In this document: positions 24,391-35,565 of the stretch, one piece after another | Layout of the letters: every line of letters starts with the position of its first letter | Numbering within the stretch: position 1 is the stretch's first letter | Origin: Anarhynchus alexandrinus | Lineage: Eukaryota > Chordata > Aves > Charadriiformes > Charadriidae | NCBI GenBank assembly: GCA_008711295.1 | Contig: VUYV01000019.1 | Coordinates: 6,823,882-6,887,881, forward strand | Direction: 5' to 3' | DNA length: 64,000 bases | Made by a program: the position numbers and the translations under genes | Notes under the pieces: generated by a model | Told to the model about the DNA's origin: nothing | The model's input: the letters and a program-made list of their open reading frames with translations, nothing else | Database searches by the model: none

Positions 24391-27300
24391 CAGAGTACAA
24401 AAATTTATCTGGTAAAGTACCAGTTTTTGCCCCACACATAGGAATAAACAAGCACTATGTTTCTCTTGGGGCAGTGAAACTGGTTAAATGAATCAGAAAA
24501 CCCTGAAAAGACTGCCTACCCTCAGTCCATCAGCTACTGGACAATTATTCAAGGCCCAGCTGTAAGAAAAACAGATGGTGAGTGAGCATTAGTAACGTGG
24601 GCTTCTTTTCACTCATGCAGTCATAAGCAGAGGTTGTATGTTCTCACATGAAAAGTGCCATGACATAGCAGACTGAGGAACAAAATTGTGCAAAGACTCC
24701 AATTTGTAAGCTAACATGCTTAAAATTTTCATGAGCTAAAGCCAGATTAACTGATTTTACACGAGAGGAAGTTTTTACAGAGTGAGGAAGTACTATAAAC
24801 GGACTAGGTAAAGAAAGGCAGTGTTCTCATGATAGGTTTAAACAGTGTCATCATAAAACGTCAGTTACAGAATTCAACTACCATACGTGATCCTCTGAAG
24901 ACTCACTAAAGTATAAAATGCAGAAGACACATGCTTAGAACTGTAACTGCAATGGTGGCATTCAGCAATTGATGTGCTTGTGCTCTATAAAAAAAAAAAA
25001 AAGGTAAACCGTACCCAGGATTTGTTCATCCATTTTAATTCTTTACACAATTTTAGCACAAAGATAATCTGCTCTAATCCGTATTCCATTATTGACACTA
25101 TTGACTACATCAATTGAAAATGCCACCAAATAAATCAACATTGAATTAAGCCATGAAGAAAGAATGTGATAAAAAGTCTTTCAGACTCCTATAAATCATC
25201 AGATCCAGAAGCATGACACAAGTAACTGGGTGGGGAATTCAGCTTTTCTCCATAGTCATAATGCTTAAGGCCCAAATAAAATTACACTAATTTACCATGT
25301 AAGCACTAATGGAATAGCTGGGGTAGAGATGGAGGGTTTGTTGGGTTGTTTTGTTTTCATGGTGGATTCTTTTCATTATTGATACGAGAGCTGTACCGTG
25401 AACTACTTTCTTGTTAAAGACAGAAAAGGTTGATATTGAAGTTTCAGTTCAATTGTTTTCGATCTGTGAATGTCCACTATGAGCAATTGCTCCATTTAAG
25501 AGGAATTACCCTTTGTACAAACCACTTCACTGTTTAAAACAAAGCACATCTATCATCATTAAACATAAAAAAAAATTACCAATTTTTAAATAATGACAGC
25601 AGCACTGTATACTATGACATGGAATATTATGTGATGTTTCAAAACAACAGTTGACTCTGTTATTTTAGTCAGAAAATACTGACTAAATAACCCTATGTCC
25701 TGGCAAACATATATCATATGAAAATACCAGGAAACAGAGCTAAGCCTCCATTAATAAACAGTAAAACCTAATTTACAGGCGGTCAAAATTTTGCTGCAAA
25801 TATTACTTCACGCTAGCATTTCATGTAAGCTTGTGGACAGAAATTATTTGTTGCGTTGATGTCTTATATTAAAGAGGAGAAGAGAAAATAGATGTATTTA
25901 GCTGTTTCTAACACCATAAAATATTACCAAATGATAGGGCGCACTATGAATCTGAGTTGCCTTTTCCTGTATCTTTAAATATTGACACTAGGTAAAATTC
26001 TAATCCAAATGCACCTACACTTTTCCCAACCGTCCCTATCTTTTTAACGATGCAGTATAAACTTCCAAATCAAAACCATATATCCTCCTTCTGTTCATTG
26101 CTGCCACTGATACAGTAATTTTGGTTTTAATGTTTGAAAACTCTTTCTGGATTTCTACAGTTAGAAGCATCTTAATTAGAGAACATACAAATAATTTCAG
26201 ACCATTTCTAATAGCTTAACTAACTTGGAAGCATCCTTCAGTTTTTGTTGGCTTTTTCAAGTGAATATCTTATTGACAGTTCATTTACAATGTGAACTAG
26301 GCCTCTACGCTTTATTTATTTTCAACAGTTAAGCTTCAAATGTTTTTAGGTAAAGCATCCTGTATGCACAAACTGTTTTTAAAAAAAAATCAGTTCCTCA
26401 CTTAGCTCTTAAAACACTATGTACGTGTGTCATCTGGAAGATACCAGAGCAAATACTTAAGTTTCTAACACTGAATAAAGTAGTAGAGTATTTCTGTGGG
26501 TACACTGTGGAATACATTTTATCCATTTATACTAACCAAACCGAGCGAGCGGTTTTAGTTTAGCAAATAAACAATGGCCAATTTTAAGTGACTACCAAAA
26601 CACAGATTTTCCCAAATGATTAATACAGCTCCACAGAAAACCACGATCCTCATGCCTACACAAATATTTATTGACAGGAAGACTGGTTTGCCCAGCTTGA
26701 GAAGAACGTAACGCCTTTTATAGTCTTTCAGGAAAAACATATGTCCAATTATAAAACTTAAATGTAACAGAATATTAGCATATTTAGCAGATAGACACAA
26801 AAATAAGAGAATAATTTTTTTCATAGATTCTAAATAGATAGTAAAGTTTAACAACTGAGAGAGAGCTCAGCTGTCATACAGATGTCTGAATTCATTTTAA
26901 TTGAGGTGCAAGTGAGCAGACAAAGCTTTTAGGTTACCAGTATTTAAGATCAATAGACAACTTTATAGAGTTAGAAAAAGATCAACAGTTTCACTGAAAT
27001 AGTAATATTTGCACTAAACATACAAAACACAGGTAGTTCTGTAGGTTTGCTAGAAATTATCAGATATGGGAAAAAATAGGAAAAAAAAACCCAAGTAGAC
27101 TGTCACGGTAAAAGTTTATTAATGTTTTCAAAAATAGAAAACACTTCTTATTCCTTTCCTATTTAAAACCAGAATGATGCTACGTCAGCTTTGTAAGTAA
27201 TGTCACCACAGTACTATCTTTATGCCTGAATAATTTTGAGATAGAGTAACATTGTTTCTAAACACTTAACTAAATACATAAAATAATAAATCATATCTGA

Positions 27301-29398
27301 ATAAAGATGATAATTATCTGACTCTCTAGGAATCCAGACTAACTAAAAAGCCAACCACCAAAAGCAACAAGCACAGAATTTTGAACCTGCCACAATTATA
27401 ATCAGGAATTCAGATGACTCTTTAACTTATATGTAATTGTGATTAGTAGAGGCAGAACAATTCTAAACTGACAATAGGATTAGCCAGATGATAAAGCCAA
27501 CACTTAAAAAAAGAGATACTTTCATTGTGGCAGTTAATCCACTTAAAGAGTTAAAAATTATCCACTAGATATAGCACTTTGTAAAGTGCATTAGCAATCA
27601 CTTCTCATCTTTCTCTCAAATGGAATAGATGGAATTGAATTCACTATTTTAAAGCAATCATTATGGTTGCACAGTTTCTTAAACCTTAAAGCAGTGCCAT
27701 ACTATAGATGCGTTTGCATAATGATACTGCAATAGCTCACACAGGAAGGTTATTATAGCACCTAACCTCATCTTTATATTATTCTTTATCAGCTCCCTGT
27801 GTGGCCATGTTGACCTCTCACCTTAATTCACATTTTTCCTTTCAAAAGCTGTATCTTTAACATACAGATTGTTTTTTGGCAAACTCAAAGGAAGAAATCC
27901 AACAAAATACAGGAGTACATTTTGTGTACAACCAGTAAGTGCACAAGTCACACTGGATCATTAAAGCTAATCTATAAATGTCATTTCCAAAATGTATCCA
28001 GAATACAGAACTACTAAGAACATACATCTTAATTATGACATGCAATTTATTTAAATATTAAATACATCATATTTATCCGAGGCAAATTTAAATTGCAGAC
28101 ATATGAATCCCTCCCACACACATGTATAATCTAGGGCGTATACAAGAATCTTTTATTATGCACTTCTATGCTCTAAGTCAGAAACGGCTTATACTACACT
28201 ATTCAAGAAAAAAGCTACAGAAGGGTTTATATCCTGCAAATAATTGAGTTCTGTTTTTTCAGCAGTAATAGAAAACAAATATTCTGAAACAAAAACAAGC
28301 TTTAAATCTATTTTATTTAATCTTTAGGAACAAAAAGAAATACTATAAAACATCTGTCAGGCATTTGTAAATACAGAAATAAAGTTAGAGACTGCTTCAT
28401 GAAAGTCAATATGCATATAAACTATTGTAGTGGAAGTTGGAAGAAATGCCCCTATTTGTTACAGTAGGCACAAGGATTTTTTTCCCCCTGAAGTTTCAGC
28501 AGAAAGTAACAGAATAAACAGGATTAATTTTTTGCATGATAACATATTTCTGTCTTGGCTCTACATACTTACTAGATGACTCTCTATAACAGTGGACTTA
28601 CTTGTAAAATAGAGAGGTAGAATACAATGACAATTCCAAAATACTAGTTTAAAAATAATGTGTTATTATCTAGCTATTTATTTAATGTTATAACAGCAAG
28701 AAGGTACCAACTAGGAAATAATTTGGGCAGGGAGAGGGGTGGAAATACTTAAAAAAAAACCCTAGATACAAAAATTATATGAAATTAATGAAAAAATAAC
28801 CTTAAAAATGGACTAGAAATTGGTATCATTTTGCTGATATCAGAACATTTTTTTTAACCCATTCCAATATACTTCAGTGATAGAAGTATTAATTCTGCAC
28901 AATTATAGCCTTATAATTTTTTTTCTTTCTTTTTTCTTTGGTGAACTAGAAATAAGCTTGATTTTAATCAGCAGCATGTTTCAACACAGACTTGAAATTC
29001 CTGGCTTCAAAGGCGACTTAAACAAAATCGCCATTGGGCACATTTACATTAGAAGTATAATTTATGCCTGCAAGTGAATAAAGAGCAGTCCTTTATGGCT
29101 GAAACTCTGCTACAGTATCCACAAAAAAGCAGTCAAAGTACTCTGTTAAATATCTATAAACAGCATCAATAAAGACATTGGGGGGCGGGGGGGAAGATAT
29201 GCAAAGGCTTGATGTTATGTTAAAACATATTTTTTACTCACTCTCACCATTCTTAAGTGCAGGCACAACACTCACTCCACACAGTGGGAGACATTTATAC
29301 AGTCTATTCACAGAAAAAATATCTCCAAGATTACAAATCCCCCAAATGATGCTGACAAAGCAGGCACTATAGGAAAAGAAAAAGTTAAGCAAACTTAC

Positions 29399-29542
29399 CT
29401 GCTGTAAGTACATAAAAGTCAAGGCACAGGAGAGCTGGGGACACATGCCCACATTCGGCAGTGCCACGCAGGTTGCACCCGTAAGGGGATGCTGCATGGT
29501 GTTGCTCTGAAGTCTACGTAGAACAAGTGAGGGGGCTTGCAT
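29399..29542 (-). CDS. Candidate alternative first coding exon of the same minus-strand gene
   Basis: Seen: a minus-strand frame from ATG 29542-29540 gives 48 codons (start MQAPSLVLRRLQSNTMQHPL, end ...ALTFMYLQQ), then CAG|GTAAGT, a perfect donor. A second ATG at codon 16 (29497) could also be the start. The frame reaches the donor in phase 0, exactly as in the exon at 5514-5600, and lies on the same strand 24 kb upstream of it. Inferred: it could be joined directly to the common RBFOX exon and supply a different N-terminus, or be spliced to 5734 and serve as 5'UTR. The peptide has no domain I recognise; it is cysteine-containing and mildly hydrophobic near its end but is not a clear signal peptide. 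A UGCAUG motif, the RBFOX binding site, overlaps the first ATG in the RNA. The gene link is inference, so no symbol is given; the alternative is a chance ORF next to a real non-coding exon. Confidence 0.45.
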
Positions 29543-29910
29543 GCAAGCACGTTTGCCCTATCTTGTCACTACGTTTTTTTCCTTTTGCTTATTTAAGTGA
29601 GAAACAGTATTTCTTGAATGCCTTTTTTCCCCAGCGCTAGATCCCTACATTCATTTGTCAGCTAAGGCAACTTGGTAGATTTAAACTACGAATTTTTAAC
29701 AGAGAGGAAAAAAAGAAGACAGAGCCTGCAGCCTATTGATGAGCAAATGGAACTTCCTCAATGACAGCGAGAGCTGAAGCTTGTCTCACAACAGTAGCTG
29801 CTGACTAGTAGAGAGAGAGATTGACTCAGTGAGGCTCAGTCGGCTGGTGCTGATGCTGCACAGCTTCTCATTTGTCAAATGGGTCCTAGGGCAGGGTCTT
29901 TACCACTCAC

Positions 29911-29940
29911 CAAAATTCAAATACTGCATTTTAAAAATCC
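29911..29940 (-). other. Possible 30-nt micro-exon
   Basis: On the minus strand an excellent pyrimidine-tract acceptor (CTCTCCAG, AG at 29942-29941) is followed after only 30 bases by TTTTG|GTGAGT. Thirty bases is in the range of neuronal micro-exons and keeps frame. It may equally be the end of a longer first exon whose acceptor-like sequence is coincidence. Confidence 0.25.
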
Positions 29941-29999
29941 CTGGAGAGGAAAGGGAAGGAGCGAAAGTGAGCGTGCTGCATCACAGGCATCCATGAGAT

Positions 30000-30024
30000 C
30001 TGGGCAATTAGTGTCATTGCCCAG
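30000..30024. repeat. Perfect 9-bp inverted repeat in the putative promoter/5'UTR
   Basis: CTGGGCAAT (30000-30008), loop TAGTGTC, ATTGCCCAG (30016-30024). As RNA on the minus strand it would form a compact GC-containing hairpin. It also places two oppositely oriented ATTGCCCAG half sites, which might bind a dimeric factor. Confidence 0.85.
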
Positions 30025-30051
30025 CTGGGACTGAATGCCTGTTATGATTCT

Positions 30052-30081
30052 GCACGCACGCACACACACTCACACACACAC
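30052..30081. repeat. (CA)n microsatellite with CG interruptions
   Basis: GCACGCACGCACACACACTC followed by ACACACACAC. It lies about 500 bases upstream (minus strand) of the 29.4-kb candidate start codon and is followed by a T9 run. Confidence 0.9.
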
Positions 30082-31180
30082 TTTTTTTTTCCCTCCCAGG
30101 ACTCACACCTGACATAAAAAGGGCTTTCCCCTTCTAAGAACAAAAGTATGAAGCACAAAGTGGGGAAGGGAAAGAATCTTGGCTAGTCAAGAGGATTCCA
30201 GCAAATATACAGTGCTATCAGTAAACGAGGTTTTTTAAATACAAATTAATTTGATATCTAGGTTTCATTCAGCATCTAGTTTCCCAGAGAAGCCTATAAA
30301 AGCATTACAGCGAAACTATGAAATATTTGTGTAACCACTGCAGCAGAAACACGAGGAATGAAACAAAATTCTATGGCATACTGTGTCTACTTGCTAGGGG
30401 GAGGGGAGCAGGCTTGGATAAAGACCGTACCTTAAAATTGGTCTAAAACCCATCTCATCTAAAATTACAAATTTATTTGACAGCTAGTCAATCTATTATA
30501 AAGGACTGCCCTATCAGGTTACACGGAAAAATTACATTTGCAATTTTCAGAATTTAATGTTTACATTTTACTTTGGGAGTGATACCTCAAATTAGTATTC
30601 CACTCTTGCAGGCTCCCCCCCCCCCCAATTTTATGGAGTAATAATTATTCATTAGTAGATCTAGTTAGTCTTTATGTAATAAAGTAGGATGTGACCTGCA
30701 AATCAAATAATTTATATTACAGCTTGTCCTTGAGGTCCTATATTACAGCTCTTTTTTTTTCTTAGATACAACTCAAGTATAACAGAAGATACTACTATTT
30801 TTAATTAGAATTTGACAAATGTATTAAATATTAATTCTTCAGGAAAGAAGGTCAAACCTCAAAGCAACACCTGAGGTTTTGAAGGGGTTCCTTTTAAAAA
30901 GCCTCTGCAGAAGATTTTAAAATTACCCATTTTGTAGGATATCTAACTCCCACAAAAATACATCTTAGATCAAGAGTTTAATGTTAACAACAATAAATAA
31001 ACAACCCACAAACAAGAGAAGTCTACAGCGTAACTGGTTTGATATTAAGAGCAACTCCAAAAAACCAAATAATAGTCCCCGCTTAACTGGAAACAGATAC
31101 AAAACATGTCACTGCAACTCAGGCTCTGTATTATAAAAAAACATAATATCCTTTTTCATTCTACATGTGTGCACACATAC

Positions 31181-31327
31181 CTGCACCCACACAAGCTTCA
31201 GAGACTGATTTAGATCCACTAAGTCTTCATGCAAAACCGAAAATTTTCCAGCAGAATCAGTTATTACATAATTTTCTTTTTCAAAAGCAGTCAACGCAAC
31301 AAAACCAATGTATTTAGAACTCAGCAA
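31181..31327 (-). other. Weak candidate alternative first exon
   Basis: A minus-strand frame starting MLSSKYIGFVALTAFEKENY runs 49 codons to ...LVWVQ, then CAG|GTATGT, again in phase 0. No homology is recognised, and the donor is good but common. One third of random frames would be in phase 0, so this may be chance. Confidence 0.18.
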
Positions 31328-31459
31328 TCAACACCAAACCAATCATACACAACCTTACAAGACAGGGATTGGTTTTGGCTTAGGAAACATCCATGCTTTT
31401 GCAGTTTATCATGGACTGATCTACTCGAACAGCCCAGATATAGAACAGCACAGATTATC

Positions 31460-31548
31460 ACAAAAAAAAAAACCCAAACACCCAACCTAAAACACCACAA
31501 AAAAACCAAAAACCAAAACCACCACCAAAAAAACCACACACACACCAC
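31460..31548. repeat. A/C-rich low-complexity tract
   Basis: Irregular CCAAAA/CACCA/CACACA mixture. It produces spurious open frames on both strands (31229-31648 plus; 31321-31548 minus). Confidence 0.9.
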
Positions 31549-34055
31549 AGAGCAAGCGAGAGCGCAAAGGAGGAGAAATCAACTCTCGTCTATGCCCTTT
31601 CTCCTTTTTTCATTCTTTCTCTCTGCCTTAAGCAGTCTCCTGTTCTGACAGGAGTATGTCATGCTTTTTTTCTTTTTTTTTTTTCCCTAGCACAGAAAGG
31701 CTGTTATTCTGCAAATGCCCTAAGCTGATAGAATTTTCCCTTCAGCTCATTTTCATATGAAATACCATAAATAATACATGGTACTTTAATAAGACCTTAT
31801 CAGAATGTTTAATGAAAAACAAATACGTTATGTAAGGAGGCAAATAACCAACTCGTTCCACATAATGTCAAAATCAAAGGCAGCACACTTCCTAGCCAAA
31901 CAGTTTGGAACTATCTAAGTCTATGCAATTTCCCAAAGTGAGGTTCTGGAACACGGTGATGGTCAAGCAAAGTTTCTTCTGTCTATTGCACTATTTTACA
32001 GCTAAAAGGACATCCATAAAACAGATTAAACTCTTAAAAGCCGTGTGTTGAACAATTACTTCAAGAGAATTTAGTAGTGTAAGTGTAGCTAATATTAATT
32101 GCAAAAGTAATTTCTCATTAGTCTTTTATCCTTAGTTTTCACACATTTCAAAGTAAGAAAAATATAACCCACAAATACCATCACTACCTTTCATTTGTGT
32201 ATTCATGTTATTAAAACAAGAACATCAACGTTATAACTATCCAAATCACCTGTACACACAGAAACAACAGATAAACATACACTACTGAATTATATAAGAG
32301 ACCTAAAAAAGAAACAGAATTCTTTAGCCTCATATATGCTACTTCAAGAGATGCAGGGGAAAGTCATTACCAATTTTCATCCCTTCCAAGAAAAACTTGT
32401 CATTATGTCTAAAAAGAAAAAAGGTAACAAAATGTGTTTTATTTTTATAAAAATAAAATCAATGTCTCTTCTTTAAAGCCATTTCCTTGTTTCTACACAC
32501 TCTTCTACCAAACCCAACCCATCAATCACAACCACATTCCAAGTTATGGCTATATATACAGTAAGTACCACCACAAATTTGCCAAAGGTACATGAATGAC
32601 TGTACATAATCTGACCTTTTATCCTCATGCACAGTGACAGTACCACTATAACTACTATGCAATTTCACAGAACAGCATATACCCCATCAATATCTCATTT
32701 GCAAATTATTAACTTGATTTTTCCCTTATTCTACAAAACCCCATATATGCAATTGCAAAGCCTGTTTTGCCTACAGGATATGACATCTTCCAGTTGCCTC
32801 AGTGCTGCTCTGTTGGGTCAGTAACTGAACTCAGTTATCCCACACTCAGTTGCTGATATTATCACTTAGATATCAATTAACAACAACAACTACAAAACTT
32901 TTTCAAAACAAAAGGAGGCTACCAATCTACACAACCTAAATCAGCCCCTGCAGGAGTTCAATTAGAAATGTAGAAACAAAAAGTTCTTAAACAGTACCAT
33001 TTAAAAGATACTAACAGCGAAGTATTGATCAATCTTGAATATGCAAATAAAACCATGAAATCAAAGAATCTCTGAAGCAAAGCAAAAAGAACCAACAGTA
33101 TTTCTCACACAGATGACTTTCAAATACAAAACCACTCTTTCATTTACAATGCATTTGTTAATTTAGTATAACATCTTCAATTTAAAATCATCCACTCAAT
33201 TTGTTATGATCTGGTAGTCAACTTCTACTTCTCAAAACTGACGTTCCAATTTCATATTTACAAACATTCAGCCTAAAAGTTAAGCTTTAGAGTTATCACA
33301 GCAGAGTGCCCAATCAGTCAAACCTTTTAGATCAAGGAAAAAAAGATCTGAAAGAGATCACCTGCAAGAACACGTACCATTTTACACTTCAAACTTGCCT
33401 CAGTAGTACCCTACAGTAACAAGTTTACACATACAGAAGGCATACAGTATTATAAAGATTGTATGTCTCCAGATGTGATTTTTGTTTTGGGTTTTTTTTA
33501 ATGCTTCACGTCTGCATATTACATTATCCATGTGAAGAATGGATACTTCTCCACTTTATAAAATGGTTGATGTAGTATAAAAATAATGCAGGCAAGTGGT
33601 ATACAAGCTAATAGCAGTGCAGTCCTTTCTCTAAACAATCCTTTTCTAACACCACATGAAAAAAATAGCTTGTAGGATTTCAAACTAGGAAAAGCAGCAT
33701 ATTATGAGCTTAAAAATAGAATGCTTCAGTAACATATTTTGACAAATTAGTAGCAATCATTAATATCTTTGCCTTTATTCCACATAGTATTCTATTTTCT
33801 TACATATGTGTTATGATTTTTTTTTAATAAACTAGGGAAATATCACTGGTGTTTTTAAATAATGTGTTTTATCAAAAAAAGACTAAACAAAAGGGCTTCC
33901 CTCTATTCTTTTCAATTAATGGGGGACATTTCATCCTTCCAGTGATATTTTCTTGCCATGAAAATCTCTATTTCTAATTTAAGGTTTCTGTTAAGATTGC
34001 TCTTCTTACTAGGTCTTTGCACAAAGATCAAGACATTACATAGGCTCATGCTTAC

Positions 34056-34411
34056 CTCAGGCAAATAAGAATCACTAATTTTCTGTTTCTATTAAGCACT
34101 GTGTTATGTCCATTGACTTCTCCAGTATTTCATATGCAATGTCTATAAAGACTCTGTAGTACAGTTAACCTCTTCAGCACCACTTAATACATATTTCATA
34201 AGCATTCAACATTAACTATCTCGATTTTTCACAACATAAGAAGCCAAGAGCCCGTGTTGCCATCAACAGGTTTGGGGTGGGGAAGGTAACAAAATAAATA
34301 AAAATAAAAAAAAAGAAAGGTTCAGCCCTGAAAGAGTTAGAGACACTTCCAAACAGAAGATATATGTTCCTCGACAGGTCTAATTTTCCCGGCCTACAGT
34401 ATGTAGATATT
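34056..34411 (-). other. Candidate non-coding exon (strong acceptor and donor)
   Basis: Minus strand: an unusually long C/T tract (complement of the G-rich run 34427-34454) leads to CTTTCTACAG with AG at 34413-34412, a very strong acceptor. The next strong donor on that strand is CTGAG|GTAAGC, with the exon ending at 34056. The interval is 356 bases. A second acceptor (GTACTACAG, exon start 34153) would give 98 bases. It has no conserved peptide, so it would be a 5'UTR exon of the minus-strand gene. Evidence is only splice-signal strength. Confidence 0.25.
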
Positions 34412-34426
34412 CTGTAGAAAGCAAGT

Positions 34427-34454
34427 GGGAAGGGGGGGTGGGGGATTGGGGGGG
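34427..34454 (+). other. G-quadruplex motif
   Basis: Four G tracts (GGG, G7, G5, G7) separated by loops of 2, 1 and 3 bases fit the canonical G4 pattern on the plus strand. The same bases are the pyrimidine tract of the minus-strand acceptor at 34412. Confidence 0.7.
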
Positions 34455-34519
34455 AGGAATATGGAAAGAAGACAGGCCTAACAACCTGATCCTGATTCAA
34501 TTTTATGCAAGTTTACATG

Positions 34520-34810
34520 AGCGTATCTCTTAAAAAACCCAGTAGATTTACTCGTGATTTTTCACCGTAGAAAGCAAGGTTAGCATCCAACTGTATGAGT
34601 CCTCTTTGTCCCCTCGCACCCGAGACCCGGGCTCCACTCGGAGGGTTTTCTTTTCCGGCGCTCCTTGAACAGCTATACCAGGAACTCCATCTAGTGGAGA
34701 CGCAGGTTATATCAACCTCAACTTAAACCGGTTACTCGAATACAATGAGCTGTACCCGATTTTTGATGGCGTAATTGAATCTGCTACGCAATTTGCATAG
34801 TAAATAAAGG
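34520..34810. promoter_or_regulatory. CpG-rich patch with CTCF-like and octamer-like sites
   Basis: About fifteen CpG dinucleotides in under 300 bases, in surroundings where CpG is rare. Includes CGCACCCGAGACCCGGGCTC at about 34616-34635 and TTCCGGCGCTCC near 34652. On the minus strand CCACTAGATGGAG (34697-34685) differs by one base from the core CTCF motif, and ATGCAAAT (octamer) lies at about 34790-34797. It could be a small unmethylated regulatory element or alternative promoter of the minus-strand gene, or a fragment of an inserted element I do not recognise. Confidence 0.35.
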
Positions 34811-35521
34811 GTAGAAAAAATATTTTATCAGGAGGCTTGTGTCTCAAAAACATATGCCTATGCCTAACCACAATAGTGCACCAAAGGCACAGAATGAGGT
34901 TCCAAAGCACCTTAAATTACTTTGGGATCACCATTGCCCTTTCTCTCTTCTGGATGTTCCCATCCAGTTTTTATGCTAGCATTGGCACAAATGACTCAGT
35001 TGCCAGACAATTGGAAAGACAGTATGGCTGTTAACTGAAGTAGCAAAAGCTTTCAGAAAGCACTCCTCACCTAATGGCACAAGCATCATTGCCAGAACAA
35101 AGGAAGGACTGCACTATGCAGAGGAGGAAGCAAAGAGTGCAGCAGCCTTGATTTAGGAAAGCTTCAGATGATGCGCAATTACATCGCAGGGGGAAAGCAG
35201 CTTTATCTAGATACTGTTGCCTTCTGAGTACAGACTCAAGAAGCAGGGAAATAGACAGACAGATCGACCAAGAAGGTGAAATAGACATCGGGGCAGTAAA
35301 ATCTTTTGTCAATCCCACTCCCACCTCACAGAGCACAAAGCTAGAACAGACACTTCAACGTTTCATCTTCAGAAGCACAGGGTGCTCTCACCCACCATAC
35401 ACCACTGTCACACCACCAAATAAACCTTTTCAAACAGAAATACAGAGATTCTTTAAATCTGACACACTGGTACAAGCCTGCTTCACAGAAGAACCACTTT
35501 GACAGAAGCATCCAGCTATAA

Positions 35522-35565
35522 TAGTTACCGTGTAGGTTATTATTTAGTTACCATTTAGGTTGTTA
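35522..35565. repeat. Imperfect 23-base direct duplication
   Basis: TAGTTACCGTGTAGGTTATT... is followed 23 bases on by TAGTTACCATTTAGGTTGTT. Two copies only. Confidence 0.8.

Larger units (their letters stand above)
16281..29398. other. Large intron-like segment with possible conserved non-coding blocks
   Basis: About 13 kb between the minus-strand CR1 and the 29.4-kb exon, with no coding exon found. The blocks 20430-20720 and 21700-22030 have balanced composition, lack repeats and are rich in homeodomain, CAGCTG-like and ATTA cores, resembling conserved regulatory sequence of developmental genes. Low-complexity tracts: T14 at 21077-21090, (ATA)n at 22441-22456, T/G-rich 23790-23880, (TTTG)n 24357-24390, A14 24989-25002. 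A G-rich run lies at 29180-29193 close to the exon. Confidence 0.45.
29543..30110 (-). promoter_or_regulatory. Promoter-proximal / 5'UTR block upstream of the 29.4-kb exon
   Basis: This stretch is less A+T-rich than its surroundings and looks non-repetitive and under constraint. On the minus strand it holds two acceptor-like sites: CCTTCCCTTTCCTCTCCAG ending at 29941 and TCTCTCTCTCTACTAG ending at 29805. It also holds a GTGAGT donor at 29910-29905 after TTTTG. A perfect 9-bp inverted repeat (30000-30024) and a CA/GT simple repeat (30052-30081) lie at its upstream end. I see no convincing TATA box for the minus strand. The simplest reading is a TATA-less promoter and a multi-spliced 5'UTR; no transcript evidence is available here. 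Confidence 0.35.
30111..34055. other. Intron/upstream DNA with low-complexity tracts
   Basis: No certain exon. C12 at 30615-30626, A/C-rich low-complexity DNA at 31460-31548, T-rich 31664-31684. A minus-strand frame at 31181-31327 ends at a donor in phase 0 (entered separately). The remainder is A+T-rich with nothing recognisable. Confidence 0.45.

Noticed and set aside
31229..31648. 139-codon plus-strand frame rich in K, T, N, H
   Set aside because: Its second half lies on the A/C-rich low-complexity tract at 31460-31548; the peptide is a by-product of that composition.
34216..34500. 94-codon minus-strand frame with proline-rich start
   Set aside because: The proline run is the complement of the G-rich tract at 34427-34454. 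The interval is better explained as splice signals and low complexity.
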